Origin: Streptomyces roseicoloratus
Lineage (GTDB): Bacteria; Actinomycetota; Actinomycetes; Streptomycetales; Streptomycetaceae
Reading direction: 5' to 3'
Length of the DNA: 64,000 nt
NCBI RefSeq assembly: GCF_004117935.1
Contig: NZ_SDOY01000113.1
Span: 62,001 to 126,000, forward strand
Under the pieces are notes generated by a model. It searched no databases. It was not told where the DNA came from and saw nothing but the letters and a program-made list of their open reading frames with translations. This document shows, in pieces, positions 1-8,662 of this stretch (position 1 is the stretch's first letter; each line of letters opens with the position of its first letter). The position numbers were made by a program, and so were the translations under genes.

Positions 1-1146
1 GAGGAGGAAGTCGGCGGCCAGGCCCGGGGCGATGGTGCCGGTGCGCGGGCCGAGGCCCAGGGCGTCGGAGCCGCCGCGGGTGGCCTGCTCCAGCCAGGTC
101 CAGCCGGCGCCGCACGACGAGTCGCCGGTGGCGAGTCCGTAGCCGAGCCGCTGGGCGAACTCGGCCGCCTCGGCGAGCCGGAAGCCGTCCCCACGGGTCC
201 CGTCGGTGCCGAGCCCGAACCGGACGCCGCGCTCGGCCAGCGTGGTGGCGGGTGCGACGGCGTTGCCCTTCCAGGCGCTGGCGACCGGGTTGTAGCTCAC
301 GGCGGTCCCGGTCGCGGCGAGCAGGGTGATCTCGCGCGGGGTGAGCAGGGTGGCGTGCGCGGCGAGGAGTTGGGGGCCGAGAGCGCCGATCGCGTGGAGG
401 TGTTCCAGAGGGCGCAGGCCGTGGCGTACGAGCGAGCGCTCGACGGCGGCCAGGTGCTCGTTGACGTGGATCTGGACGACGGCGCCGGCCTCGGCGGCGA
501 GCCGGGCGGTGCGCCGCAGGGTCTCCTCGGTGGCGGCCTCGGGGACGGAGACGGCGAGGGAGGCGCGGACGAGGGGATCGCCCTCGTAGCGGGCCAGGTG
601 CTTCTCGGCACGGCCGAGGACCTCGCGGGTGGGGGAGGAGGCGCCGGGCGCGTCGGCGTCGTTGCACACCAGGCCCAGGACGCACCGGATCCCTGCGTCG
701 CGCGTCGCGGACGCGACCACCTCGACGTCCACGTCCGCGCGGGTCCCGGCGTCGGCGACGGTGGTGAAGCCGCCGCGCAGGGCCTCCAGCGCGGCCAGCT
801 TGGCCGCCACGTAGGCGGATTCCTCGTCCAGTGCGCCCTCCAGCGGCACCCACACCCGGCGGAAGATCTCCGAGGGCTCTCCGAAGGCGAGCGCCGAGCC
901 GAAGCTCTGGGTCAGGTGGTGGTGGGCGTCCACGAAACCGGGCATCAGGAGCTGCCCCGGCAGTCGTACGGGATCGAGCCCCGGGTAACGGCCGGCCAGT
1001 TCCCCGGCCGGCCCCACCGAGGTGAAGGAGCCGTCGGCGACGGCGATCCCGTGGCCGTACGCGGGGCCTTCGGGCAGCAGGACGGCGTCCGGGACCAGAA
1101 GCAGCGGGCCGGGTCGCTCCAGACGTGCGCGGGTGTGCCGGTTCAT
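1..1146 (-). CDS. Amidohydrolase, nucleobase-deaminase-like (C-terminus cut by window edge)
   Basis: Metal-dependent hydrolase of the amidohydrolase superfamily, deaminase/chlorohydrolase branch. 382 codons are present and the frame is still open at base 1, so the C-terminus lies outside the window. The metal motif DAHHHL sits at residues 73-78, and later ligand motifs HVNEH, AAHATLL and GTDG are all present, so the enzyme looks catalytically intact. The ATG at 1146 overlaps the stop codon of the upstream NCS2 permease (ATGA), which implies one transcript and translational coupling. With a nucleobase permease as partner, the substrate is probably a purine or pyrimidine (guanine/cytosine-deaminase-like chemistry). 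That is inference from context; the sequence does not identify the substrate. Confidence 0.85.
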   Translation of the reverse strand, partial: MNRHTRARLERPGPLLLVPDAVLLPEGPAYGHGIAVADGSFTSVGPAGELAGRYPGLDPVRLPGQLLMPGFVDAHHHLTQSFGSALAFGEPSEIFRRVWVPLEGALDEESAYVAAKLAALEALRGGFTTVADAGTRADVDVEVVASATRDAGIRCVLGLVCNDADAPGASSPTREVLGRAEKHLARYEGDPLVRASLAVSVPEAATEETLRRTARLAAEAGAVVQIHVNEHLAAVERSLVRHGLRPLEHLHAIGALGPQLLAAHATLLTPREITLLAATGTAVSYNPVASAWKGNAVAPATTLAERGVRFGLGTDGTRGDGFRLAEAAEFAQRLGYGLATGDSSCGAGWTWLEQATRGGSDALGLGPRTGTIAPGLAADFLL

Positions 1147-2645
1147 CGGTCGCTTTCCGTGCGGAGGGCGGACAGGCGGCCCACGACGGCCGGCCTGACG
1201 TGGTGGAAGAGGATGTTGAGCACGGCGGCGACGAACGCGCCGACGGCGACGCCGCTTTCGAGCAGGATGCGCGCGTTCGGCGGGAAGCCGCCGTACACGC
1301 CGGGGACGAGGATCGGCAGCAGGCCGAGCGCGAGGGCCACGGCCACCACGAACGTGCTGGTGTGCCGGTCGAGGTCGGAGCGGCCGAGCAACTGGATCCC
1401 GAGCACGGTGATCACGGCGAACACCACCATGGCGGTGCCGCCGACGACGGCGGCGGGGATGACGCTGATCGCCCGGGTCACCGGCGCGAGGAACCCGATG
1501 CCGATGAGGACGACGCCGGCCGCGGCGGTGACGAAGCGGCTGCGTACGCCGGTGACCCGGACGATGCCGATGTTCTCGCCGCTGGTGACCATCAGCGGCA
1601 GGCCGAAGAACCCGCCGAGGAACGAGGTGAGGGCGTCCCCGCGGACGGTCCTGGGCACGTCGGTGCGCCGGTCGATCTCCTTGCCGACGGCTTCGGCGTT
1701 GATGACGGTCTGACCGGTGGCCTCCGCCATGGAGGCGAGGCTGTAGAGCATCAGGGGCAGGGCGGCGAGCAGGTTGAACTGCGGTGAGCCGAACGGCATC
1801 AGGTGCGGCAGGCCGACCAGCCCGCCGTCGGCGGCGTGGCCGAGGTCGACGCGGCCGAGGGCGGCCGCGAGCGCGGTGCCCGCGAGCAGGCCCAGCATGA
1901 CCGCGAGTTGCCGGACGACGCCGCTGAACAGCAGGTAGAACCCGACCGTGAAGGCGATCGTCGCGATGCCGAGCGCGAGGTTCGCCGGATCGGCGAAGCC
2001 AGGACGGCCGGGACGGCCGGTGACCAGGACGGCGCCGACCTTCACGAGGTTGACGCCGACGATGACGATCATCGTGCCGATGACGAGGGCGGGGAAGAAG
2101 CGGAGAAGCCGGGAGAAGACGGGCAGCACGACGAAGGTGAACAGCGCGGTGAGGATGACCGCGCCGCAGGCCGTGCGCAGACCGTGCTGTCCGGCGATGG
2201 CGAGGAAGAGCACGAGCGGTGCGCCGCCCGGCAGCATCATGAAGGGCAGCCGGGGCCCGAACTTCCACGGTCCGAGCGACTGGATCAGGGAGCCGACGCC
2301 GGAGAGCACGAAGGCGGCGGAGAGCAGATCCACCGTCAGGTCGGCGTCGAGCCGCAGGGTGGCGCTCATCAGGAAGATCGCGGAGATCGGCGTGGCGGCC
2401 ATGACGAGCACGTGCTGGATCCCGAAGAGGAGGATCCGGCCGAGGGGGCGTGACGCGTCGACGGGGTGAACGTCCGCCTGGGAGTCGGTGCGGTCGGTGG
2501 GGTCGGTGCGGTCGGTGGTGTTGGTGCGGTCAGTGGGGTCGGAGTGGTCGGTGCAGTCGGGGTGGTCCGTGCAGTCGGTGTGCTCTGTGCAGCCGGTTCG
2601 GTCGGTCTGGTCCGTGCGTGGCGGGGACTGGCGGGGACGGGACAC
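1143..2645 (-). CDS. NCS2 family nucleobase (xanthine/uracil) permease with repeat-encoded N-terminal tail
   Basis: Integral membrane nucleobase:cation symporter of the NCS2/NAT family, 500 residues, moving a purine or pyrimidine into the cell. The conserved TM1 motif GIQHV, the MAEATG segment and the NAT signature ENIGIVRVTG are present, with about 12-14 membrane segments. I chose the GTG at 2645 because GGAG lies 7 bases upstream. A GTG at 2669 would add eight residues but has no ribosome binding site. Before the first membrane segment lies a hydrophilic tail of about 50 residues made of TDRTD-like units, unusual for the family and encoded by imperfect DNA repeats. The stop overlaps the start of the amidohydrolase, so import and deamination appear coupled. 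Exact substrate unknown. Confidence 0.88.
   Translation of the reverse strand: MSRPRQSPPRTDQTDRTGCTEHTDCTDHPDCTDHSDPTDRTNTTDRTDPTDRTDSQADVHPVDASRPLGRILLFGIQHVLVMAATPISAIFLMSATLRLDADLTVDLLSAAFVLSGVGSLIQSLGPWKFGPRLPFMMLPGGAPLVLFLAIAGQHGLRTACGAVILTALFTFVVLPVFSRLLRFFPALVIGTMIVIVGVNLVKVGAVLVTGRPGRPGFADPANLALGIATIAFTVGFYLLFSGVVRQLAVMLGLLAGTALAAALGRVDLGHAADGGLVGLPHLMPFGSPQFNLLAALPLMLYSLASMAEATGQTVINAEAVGKEIDRRTDVPRTVRGDALTSFLGGFFGLPLMVTSGENIGIVRVTGVRSRFVTAAAGVVLIGIGFLAPVTRAISVIPAAVVGGTAMVVFAVITVLGIQLLGRSDLDRHTSTFVVAVALALGLLPILVPGVYGGFPPNARILLESGVAVGAFVAAVLNILFHHVRPAVVGRLSALRTESDR
2484..2619. repeat. Imperfect short tandem repeats encoding the TDxTDR tail of the permease
   Basis: The plus strand reads as repeated variants of GGTCGGTGCGGTCGGTG with drifting bases. 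Read on the minus strand they encode alternating Thr-Asp/Arg units at the N-terminus of the NCS2 permease. The pattern looks like replication slippage followed by point divergence. Confidence 0.7.
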
Positions 2646-3175
2646 GTGGGAGCTCCGATCGTTCGACACGTCGGGGGTTCAGCCGCGATCCGGCCCTGGA
2701 CGGGGAGCCAAAGCGAGTGGCCAAATCGATTTGGCCGTCAGTATGGGAGTGGCCCGCCGAGAGCGTCAAGGCTTGCGGGCGGCGGAGACCCCGTCGGGCG
2801 CACGCCTTGAGTCCTGCCGACTGCGTCCCGGCGACGGGCAACGAAATCCGTAGCGGCACCGGCGGTTCGCCATCGATTCGTAAGTTACCGAGCGGTGTTC
2901 CCTCGAAAACCTGAGCACATGCCTTGCGTGCGGGGTCGCCCATCCGCCAGGATCTGTGTCCGGCCCGGGTCCTCCCGCCCGGCCCGTGCCTCCTGTCCGG
3001 GACCGTCCGGACGCCTGGTCGCGCACCGGAAACCCCGTGCCGCCAGCCGGTGAACCGCCCGATCCGCGCGGCCGCCCGGACGCCCTCTTCGAGGCTCTTC
3101 CCTTCTCGCGGCCCGGCGCTTCTTCGCGACCCGGCGCCGCCCCTTCTCATTCACCTACCCTCAGGCAAGGCAGAG
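2646..3175. other. Divergent intergenic region (530 bp) between two NCS2 permease genes
   Basis: Apart from the palindrome at 2719-2736 I see no gene, no riboswitch-like fold and no convincing -35/-10 pair. An open plus-strand frame runs back from the second permease to about 2924, but its Pro/Arg-rich residues do not resemble the family, so I treat it as non-coding leader. Confidence 0.5.
2719..2736. promoter_or_regulatory. Perfect 18-bp palindrome, candidate operator between two divergent nucleobase permeases
   Basis: GGCCAAATCGATTTGGCC is identical to its own reverse complement. It lies 74 bp upstream of the minus-strand permease start and about 440 bp upstream of the plus-strand permease. 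An AT-rich palindrome in a GC-rich intergenic region is typical of a repressor site. No regulator gene is adjacent, so the protein that binds it is unknown. Confidence 0.55.
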
Positions 3176-4600
3176 ATGGCACCACTGGCCCCGGGCCGAC
3201 GATCCCGAACCACCACGCATCCGGTGGACGAGGTTCCTCCGCTCCCCGCGCTCTCGCTCTACGGGATCCAGCACGTCCTGGCGTTCTACGCGGGCGCGGT
3301 GCTCGTTCCCGTCATCCTGGGGAGCAGCCTCGGACTCTCGCGGCAGGAGCTCGTCTACCTGATCAACGCCGACCTGGTCACGGCCGGGATCGCCACCGTG
3401 ATCCAGGCGTGGGGCTTCTGGCGGATCGGCGCCAGGCTGCCGCTCGTCCAGGGCGCCACGTTCACGGCGGTACCGCCCATGATCGCGATCGGCCAGGGCG
3501 CGGGCGGCGGCACCGCCGGGCTGCTGGTCGTGTACGGCGCGGTGATCGCCGGAGGCGTCGCCGCCTTCCTCTTCGCCCCGTTCGCCGGAAGGCTGACCCG
3601 GTACTTCCCGCCGATCGTCACGGGCACGCTCCTCACGGTCATCGGCATCGTCCTCATCCCCGTGGCGCTCCAGGACGTCGGCGGCGGCTCGGCGCTGCTC
3701 GGCGGGCCGCACTACGGAGACGCGGAGAACCTCGCGTACGCGGGCGGAACCCTGCTGTTCATCCTGCTGGTGGTGCGCTTCGGCGGCCCGTTCCTGCGCA
3801 GCGTCGCCGTCCTGCTCGGTCTGGTGGCCGGCACCACCGTCGCCTGGCTGCGCGGCGACGCCGACCTCGGGCCGGTCGGCCAGGCCGGCTGGCTCGGTGT
3901 CAGCACCCCGTTCCACTACGGGCTGCCGCACTTCGCCGTGTTCCCGGTCCTCGCGATGGTCGTCGTCATGCTGATCACCATGGTGGAGACCACCGGAGAC
4001 GTGTACGCGATGGGCGAGATCACGGGCCGCGAGGTCGACGGCGAGACGGTCAGCCGGGCGCTGCGTGCCGACGGCGTCGCCACGGTCCTCGGCGGAGTCT
4101 TCAACTCCTTCCCGTACGTGGCCTTCGCCGAGAACATCGGCCTGGTCCGGATGTCCCGCGTGACCAGCCGATTCGTGGTCGTGGCCGCCGGATTCCTGAT
4201 GATCCTGCTCGGCCTGGTGCCGAAGGCCGGCGCCGTGGTGGCCTCGGTGCCGCATCCGGTGCTCGGCGGGGCGGCCGTGGTGATGTTCGGCATGGTCGCG
4301 ACCGTCGGCATCCAGATCCTCGCCAAGGTCGACCTCAGGGAGGAACGCAACGCCCTGATCCTGGCCGTCAGTCTCGGAGCCGCGATGCTGCCGAACGCCG
4401 TGGCGCCCTTCTTCGAGCGCCTGCCCACGGAGGTACGGGCGGTCCTGGGCAGCGGCATCACGCTGGGCACCCTGTCGGCGGTCCTGCTGAACCTCTTCTT
4501 CCACCTGTTCGAGAACCGTCGCAAGCGGCGCGACATCGACTGGGAGGCACTGGCCTCGCCCGAGACGGGGCAGGGGCCGAGGCCGGCGGCGGCCCACTGA
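3176..4600 (+). CDS. NCS2 family uracil/xanthine/uric acid permease
   Basis: Cation-coupled nucleobase transporter of 474 residues, normal for the NCS2/NAT family. The TM1 motif GIQHVLAFYAG carries the conserved Gln-His pair. MVETTGD supplies the conserved TM8 glutamate, and AENIGLVRMSRVTSR is the NAT signature. The ATG at 3176 starts the conserved protein; an in-frame upstream extension is low complexity. It differs clearly in sequence from the minus-strand permease at 1143-2645, so the pair is not a recent duplication. The family includes uric acid/xanthine carriers (UacT, PucJ/K) and uracil carriers (UraA); which substrate applies here cannot be told. Divergent orientation from the deaminase/permease pair suggests a shared regulator. 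Confidence 0.88.
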   Translation: MAPLAPGRRSRTTTHPVDEVPPLPALSLYGIQHVLAFYAGAVLVPVILGSSLGLSRQELVYLINADLVTAGIATVIQAWGFWRIGARLPLVQGATFTAVPPMIAIGQGAGGGTAGLLVVYGAVIAGGVAAFLFAPFAGRLTRYFPPIVTGTLLTVIGIVLIPVALQDVGGGSALLGGPHYGDAENLAYAGGTLLFILLVVRFGGPFLRSVAVLLGLVAGTTVAWLRGDADLGPVGQAGWLGVSTPFHYGLPHFAVFPVLAMVVVMLITMVETTGDVYAMGEITGREVDGETVSRALRADGVATVLGGVFNSFPYVAFAENIGLVRMSRVTSRFVVVAAGFLMILLGLVPKAGAVVASVPHPVLGGAAVVMFGMVATVGIQILAKVDLREERNALILAVSLGAAMLPNAVAPFFERLPTEVRAVLGSGITLGTLSAVLLNLFFHLFENRRKRRDIDWEALASPETGQGPRPAAAH

Positions 4601-4623
4601 GACGTTCGCGCACGGCGTTCCCG

Positions 4624-4712
4624 CGCCGTCGGGCCCGGCTGCCGCGCCGTCGGGCCCCGGGTTCTCGTTCCGTCGGGCCCCGGGTTTCCGTGCCGTCCGA
4701 CCCGGCGGCACG
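4624..4712. repeat. About four degenerate 22-23 bp tandem repeats downstream of the permease
   Basis: Units built around GCCGTCGGGCCCCGGGTT recur about four times with growing divergence, directly after the permease stop codon. The G- and C-rich blocks can pair, so the stretch may also act in transcription termination. Confidence 0.5.
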
Positions 4713-4841
4713 GCGCTGACCCGTTCCCGACGAGCCCGGTCCGCTCCGCGGGAGCCGCCGTACCCGATCGTGCTCACGCGGCCCCGCCCCCGTCCCCGCG
4801 CGGCCCCGCTCCGCGAGGCCGTCCACCGAGGTGAACCACCC

Positions 4842-5564
4842 GTGCCCCACCCTCCCCACGCCCACCACCCTCCCCGCCCGCCCTTCTCTCCCGCACACGC
4901 GCGCGCCGCGCGTCTGCGCATCGGCCTGAGTCCGGAGCAGACCGCCGCCGCGATGGCCCAGTTGGGTCTGCACCGCCCGCCGGCCGCCGTCCTGGCCTGG
5001 GAACAGGGCACCCGGGCGCCGTCGGAGCCCGAACTCTTCGCGCTGGCCAGTGCGTTGTGGTGCCCCGTGGCGGAACTCATGGCCCTGAGTCCCCGCTCCC
5101 TGCGGGAGCACCGGCTGGCCCGGCAGTTCACCGCCGATCGCCTGGCCGAGCGCATCGGCATGGACCCGACCGTCTACGCCCGCACCGAACGGGACCACCG
5201 GTGGAGCGGAACCAACCGCCAGACCCTGCTCCTGGCCGAGGCCCTGGGCATGGAGCCCGACGAACTGCTCCGCGTCATCCGCCGGGCGGGAGACCTCGAC
5301 GCCCTCCTCCGCCAGGCGGTCGAAGGCCGCTGGAAACAGCACACCGCCGCACTCGCCCGCGTCGTCGACGCCCCGGAACGCACGGTGGCCCGCGCGCTGC
5401 GGACCCTGCACCAGGAGCACGCCCGCTTCCACGAGAGCTACCTGGGCCACGTCGTCGCCCGCAGCGACGACGCGCGCCTCCGCGAGATCGCCACCGAGCG
5501 GGCGGCCTGGCTGCGCGACCTGACCCGCCGCTTCCTCGCCCTCGTGACCCAGGACACCCCGTAG
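4842..5564 (+). CDS. XRE-family regulator with two helix-turn-helix domains
   Basis: Predicted cytoplasmic DNA-binding protein of 240 residues. Two XRE-type HTH units follow each other: one around the sequence AAMAQLGLHRPPAAVLAWEQG and one around LAERIGMDPTVYARTE. A helical C-terminal part has no recognised ligand domain. I chose the GTG at 4842 because GAGG lies about 10 bases upstream and a His/Pro-rich linker then leads into the first HTH. A GTG at 4770 would add a low-complexity extension without a ribosome binding site. Tandem-HTH XRE proteins of this kind are common orphan regulators in Streptomyces. Target genes are not evident; the neighbours are transporters. Confidence 0.75.
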   Translation: MPHPPHAHHPPRPPFSPAHARAARLRIGLSPEQTAAAMAQLGLHRPPAAVLAWEQGTRAPSEPELFALASALWCPVAELMALSPRSLREHRLARQFTADRLAERIGMDPTVYARTERDHRWSGTNRQTLLLAEALGMEPDELLRVIRRAGDLDALLRQAVEGRWKQHTAALARVVDAPERTVARALRTLHQEHARFHESYLGHVVARSDDARLREIATERAAWLRDLTRRFLALVTQDTP

Positions 5565-5676
5565 GCGAATCGACCACGGCACGGTCACGAGCCGGACGGC
5601 CCACCCCCCGAGCGCGTCCGGAATTCCCCGTGGTGTCGCCACCGGCCGGGTGCCCGCCGCCGGACAAGATGGGCAC

Positions 5677-6531
5677 ATGGGCGTCGTCCTGCCGGTCCTC
5701 TTCGCGCTGTGTGCCGCGTTCAGCAACGCACTGGCCACCGTGCTCCAGCGGCGTGCCGCACAGACCGTTCCGCGGTCGGACTCCTTCCGGCCCGGGCTGA
5801 TCCTGGACCTGGTGCGGCGCCCCGTCTGGCTCGCCGGCATCCTCGCCGTGATCGTCGCGGGTGTCGGGCAGGCGGCGGCCCTGGCGACGGGCGCGCTGTC
5901 CCTCGTCCAGCCGCTGTTCGTGCTCGAACTGCCCCTCGCCCTGCTGATCGCCTCCGTGATGACCCGGGAACGGCTGTCCGGGCGGCTGTGGGCGGCCGTC
6001 GCCGCCGTGGTGTGCGGACTCGGCGCGGCCCTGCTGGCCGCCTCACCCGACGGCAACAGGACCCGCATCGAGCTCGACCGCTGGCTTCCGGCGCTGGTCG
6101 CCTGCGTCGTCGCCGTGGTGGTGCTGGCGACGGCGGGGCTGCGCAGGCCGCAGGGCCGGGCCCGGGCGGGCTGCCTCGGCGCGGCGACCGCGATCTGCTA
6201 CGCGCTGACCGCCGCCCTGATGAAGACCTCCATGCACATCCTCGGCGAGGACGGCCTCGTCGGGTTCCTGACGTCCTGGCAGACGTACGCGTTCTGCGCC
6301 GCCGGGATCGGCGCCGTGCTGCTGCTCGAACACGCCATGCAGGGCGGCCCGCTCGTCGCCTCCCAGCCCGCCCTCACCCTCGGGGACGCCACGGTGAGCA
6401 TGGCCCTCGGCGTCCTGCTCTACGGAGAGCACGTCCGCACCGGCTGGTGGCTGCTGCCCCAACTGGCGGGCGTCGCGCTGATCGTCGCGGGAGTCCTCGT
6501 CCTGGCCCGCGGCGGCGCCCGCTCGGCGTGA
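5677..6531 (+). CDS. DMT-superfamily (EamA-like) membrane transporter
   Basis: Predicted ten-segment membrane protein of 284 residues, with two similar halves of five segments as in drug/metabolite transporters. The first half runs from MGVVLPVLFALCAAFSNALA to about residue 130. The second half starts near ARAGCLGAATAICYALTAALM and ends in a helix followed by RGGARSA. I used the ATG at 5677; a GTG at 5650 would add nine residues. No substrate can be inferred. The gene ends 50 bases before a very strong hairpin shared with the convergent VanW gene. Confidence 0.75.
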   Translation: MGVVLPVLFALCAAFSNALATVLQRRAAQTVPRSDSFRPGLILDLVRRPVWLAGILAVIVAGVGQAAALATGALSLVQPLFVLELPLALLIASVMTRERLSGRLWAAVAAVVCGLGAALLAASPDGNRTRIELDRWLPALVACVVAVVVLATAGLRRPQGRARAGCLGAATAICYALTAALMKTSMHILGEDGLVGFLTSWQTYAFCAAGIGAVLLLEHAMQGGPLVASQPALTLGDATVSMALGVLLYGEHVRTGWWLLPQLAGVALIVAGVLVLARGGARSA

Positions 6532-6581
6532 GCCGAACCTCTCGGCCGCGCGCGCCCCGGGACGGGAGGAAGCGGGGCGGG

Positions 6582-6625
6582 CGCGTGAAAGGGCCCCGCT
6601 CCGAGGAGCGGGGCCCTTTCACGCG
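6582..6625. terminator. Bidirectional terminator hairpin (21-bp perfect stem)
   Basis: Bases 6582-6602 pair perfectly with 6605-6625, around a core GGGCCCCGCTCC with its complement and A/T tracts at the stem base. It lies between the convergent DMT transporter and VanW genes and should end both transcripts. Confidence 0.85.
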
Positions 6626-6642
6626 GTGTCGGTCGCCCGGCG

Positions 6643-8415
6643 TCAGCGCTTTTCCGGCTGCGGCGTGTCCTTCTCGCAGACGACCTTGTCGCGCGGCGTG
6701 TAGTGCGTCGAGAAGGTCTCGCGCCCGACCTCGGTGCCGCCGTTCTTGAAGACGCGGTCGACCTTGATGTCGAAGCCCTCCAGCGGGTCCTGCACCTCGC
6801 ACTTCTCGCTGGGGTCCCTGCGCTCCTTCGGCGGCGTGATGTTCGTGCGCGGGCCCGCGACCGCCTCGACCGAGTCGTACTTCTTGGTGCCGAGGAAGCT
6901 CACCGTCACCGACGAGTCCGTCGAACTCGCCTTGATGTAGATCGGCTTGCCCGAGTCGTTGCGGAACTTCAGGTCCAGCGAGCCCCAGGCCACGGTCGCC
7001 TCGCGGCCGGCCGGGTAGCGCTCGATGTAGAAGGAGTGCGCGCCGTACTCGACCGGCTTGACGCCGGCGAAGAACAGGGCGTTGAAGACCGTGGTCGCGA
7101 CCGCCGAGACACCGCCGCCGGGGGCCTTCTGGTACTGGCCGTCCAGAATCATCGTGCCGTCGACGAAGCCGTTGGCCTCGGTGCGCTCGCCGACCGTGCG
7201 GTTGAAGCTCCACACCTCGCCCGGCTGCACGACCGAGCCGTTGATCAGCTCGACCGCCCGGCCGATGTTCGTGATGCGGTACGGCGCGGCCGGGAAGTCC
7301 ACCGTGAACGTCGACATCTGCTCGGTGATGCCGAGCGAGGCGAGGCTGTCCGCCGTCAGCTTCGGCCGCGTCACCGTCGTCGCGACGGGCGCCGTGCGCG
7401 CCGCCGCGCCCTCCTTGGTCAGCAGCGGCTCCACCGCGCGGCCGAGGGCGTCCGCGGAGACCGAGCGGCCCGGGCGGCCGTCCTGCTCCACGACGACCTT
7501 GCCGTCCCGCACGCCGAGCCGGGCCTCGACCGGCCCGCCGGTGAGGCCGTGCAGCGGGCGGGCCACGTCCGGGTCCCGCATCAGGGCCTTGGCGTCGAGG
7601 GCCGGGGTGAGCCGGCCGTCCCGCGCCGTGACGTCCAGGTGGTCGCCGAGCGTCGCCGCCGGTATGGAGAACCGCTTGTCGCCCGCGGTGAGGGTGACCG
7701 GGCCCGACATGGCGGGGCTCGCGAAGTCCTTCACGAAGCGCGTGACCTCCGCCGACGTCACCGCCGGCCGGGTCAGCGAGACCGGCAGGACCACGGGCGC
7801 GGCGCCGCTGCCGCCGGCTCCGGGATAGGCGGCGCGCAGGGCCTCGACCGCCTTCTCGGTGTCCACCTTCATGCCGACCTGGGCCTCGGTGACGACCGGC
7901 TTGCCGCCCTTGAAGGCCACGGCGCCCTCGCGGACCGGGCGGTCGTGCGCCTTCGCCGTGGCCGTGACCGCCGCCCGCGCCTTCGCGTCGTCGTACGAGA
8001 CCACCGGCTCGACGTCGCGGCTGCCCGACGAGAACAGCCGGCCGATGACGGTGAAGGGGTCGCGGGAGGGGTCCGCCGCCCGGTCGGCGGTGGCGGCCAC
8101 GTCGACCGTCAGCCCGGCGTCCGCGGGGTCCACGGTGGCCGAGGCGTCACCGACGGTGACCGGCACCGGGTCCTTCCAGGCGGCGGGAGCCGCGGAGGCG
8201 AGCCGGGCGGCGGCCTCGGCACGGCTCAGGCCGCCGATGTCGATGCCGTTCACGCGGGTGCCCTCGGAGATGTCGTCCCCGGTGGCGACGAGCCCCGCCA
8301 CGTACAGTCCGCCGGCGACGGCCGCGACCGCACCGGTCGCGAGCGCCGCCTTCCGTATGTGGCCGCGGCGCCCGTTCGGGCCCGCGGCGGCGTGGTCGGT
8401 CGTGGAGCGGCGCAC
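6643..8415 (-). CDS. VanW family protein with peptidoglycan-binding-like domains
   Basis: Predicted membrane-anchored envelope protein of 590 residues. A single hydrophobic segment lies at about residues 22-45. One or two PG_binding_4-type modules follow (motifs GIDIGGLSRAEA and TLGDHLDV). The VanW domain covers about 380-500, with the hallmark segments PGEVWSFNRTVGERT, KAPGGGVSAVATT and HSFYIERYPAG. The C-terminal 90 residues are charged and contain one pair of cysteines. VanW domains occur in vancomycin-resistance clusters and in many Gram-positive wall proteins, but their biochemical role is not established. The GTG at 8415 is preceded by GGGAGG. The gene is divergent from an IclR regulator. 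Confidence 0.85.
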   Translation of the reverse strand: MRRSTTDHAAAGPNGRRGHIRKAALATGAVAAVAGGLYVAGLVATGDDISEGTRVNGIDIGGLSRAEAAARLASAAPAAWKDPVPVTVGDASATVDPADAGLTVDVAATADRAADPSRDPFTVIGRLFSSGSRDVEPVVSYDDAKARAAVTATAKAHDRPVREGAVAFKGGKPVVTEAQVGMKVDTEKAVEALRAAYPGAGGSGAAPVVLPVSLTRPAVTSAEVTRFVKDFASPAMSGPVTLTAGDKRFSIPAATLGDHLDVTARDGRLTPALDAKALMRDPDVARPLHGLTGGPVEARLGVRDGKVVVEQDGRPGRSVSADALGRAVEPLLTKEGAAARTAPVATTVTRPKLTADSLASLGITEQMSTFTVDFPAAPYRITNIGRAVELINGSVVQPGEVWSFNRTVGERTEANGFVDGTMILDGQYQKAPGGGVSAVATTVFNALFFAGVKPVEYGAHSFYIERYPAGREATVAWGSLDLKFRNDSGKPIYIKASSTDSSVTVSFLGTKKYDSVEAVAGPRTNITPPKERRDPSEKCEVQDPLEGFDIKVDRVFKNGGTEVGRETFSTHYTPRDKVVCEKDTPQPEKR

Positions 8416-8572
8416 ACACCCTCCCGGGGCGGTGAGGAGTCAGGGGATCCCTTCGACGGTACGCGGAAGTGGGGCAAAAGATCCATATGTTCCTTTTTAT
8501 TCCGATGGTGACCCTCCTCTCATCCCTGACGATCCAGGGCGTGTGACGAACGTCCCATCTGCCCGGCGGCGC

Positions 8573-8598
8573 CCGGTGCGCACGCTCGCGCGCACCGG
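8573..8598. promoter_or_regulatory. Inverted repeat upstream of the IclR gene
   Basis: CCGGTGCGC at 8573-8581 and GCGCACCGG at 8590-8598 form perfect 9-bp arms around an 8-base centre, 64 bp upstream of the IclR start and in the divergent region shared with the VanW gene. It could be an autoregulatory operator or an RNA hairpin. The same intergenic region holds an unusually AT-rich stretch at about 8474-8510 that may carry the VanW promoter. Confidence 0.35.
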
Positions 8599-8662
8599 AC
8601 ACCGCCGGGCCTGCCCTTCGGGCAGACGACGCTCCTTTCGGCACACGCCCTAAGGTGGGGCG

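Noticed and set aside
2924..3175. N-terminal extension of the plus-strand NCS2 permease
   Set aside because: Pro/Arg-rich, with no similarity to the family. The conserved protein begins at the ATG at 3176.
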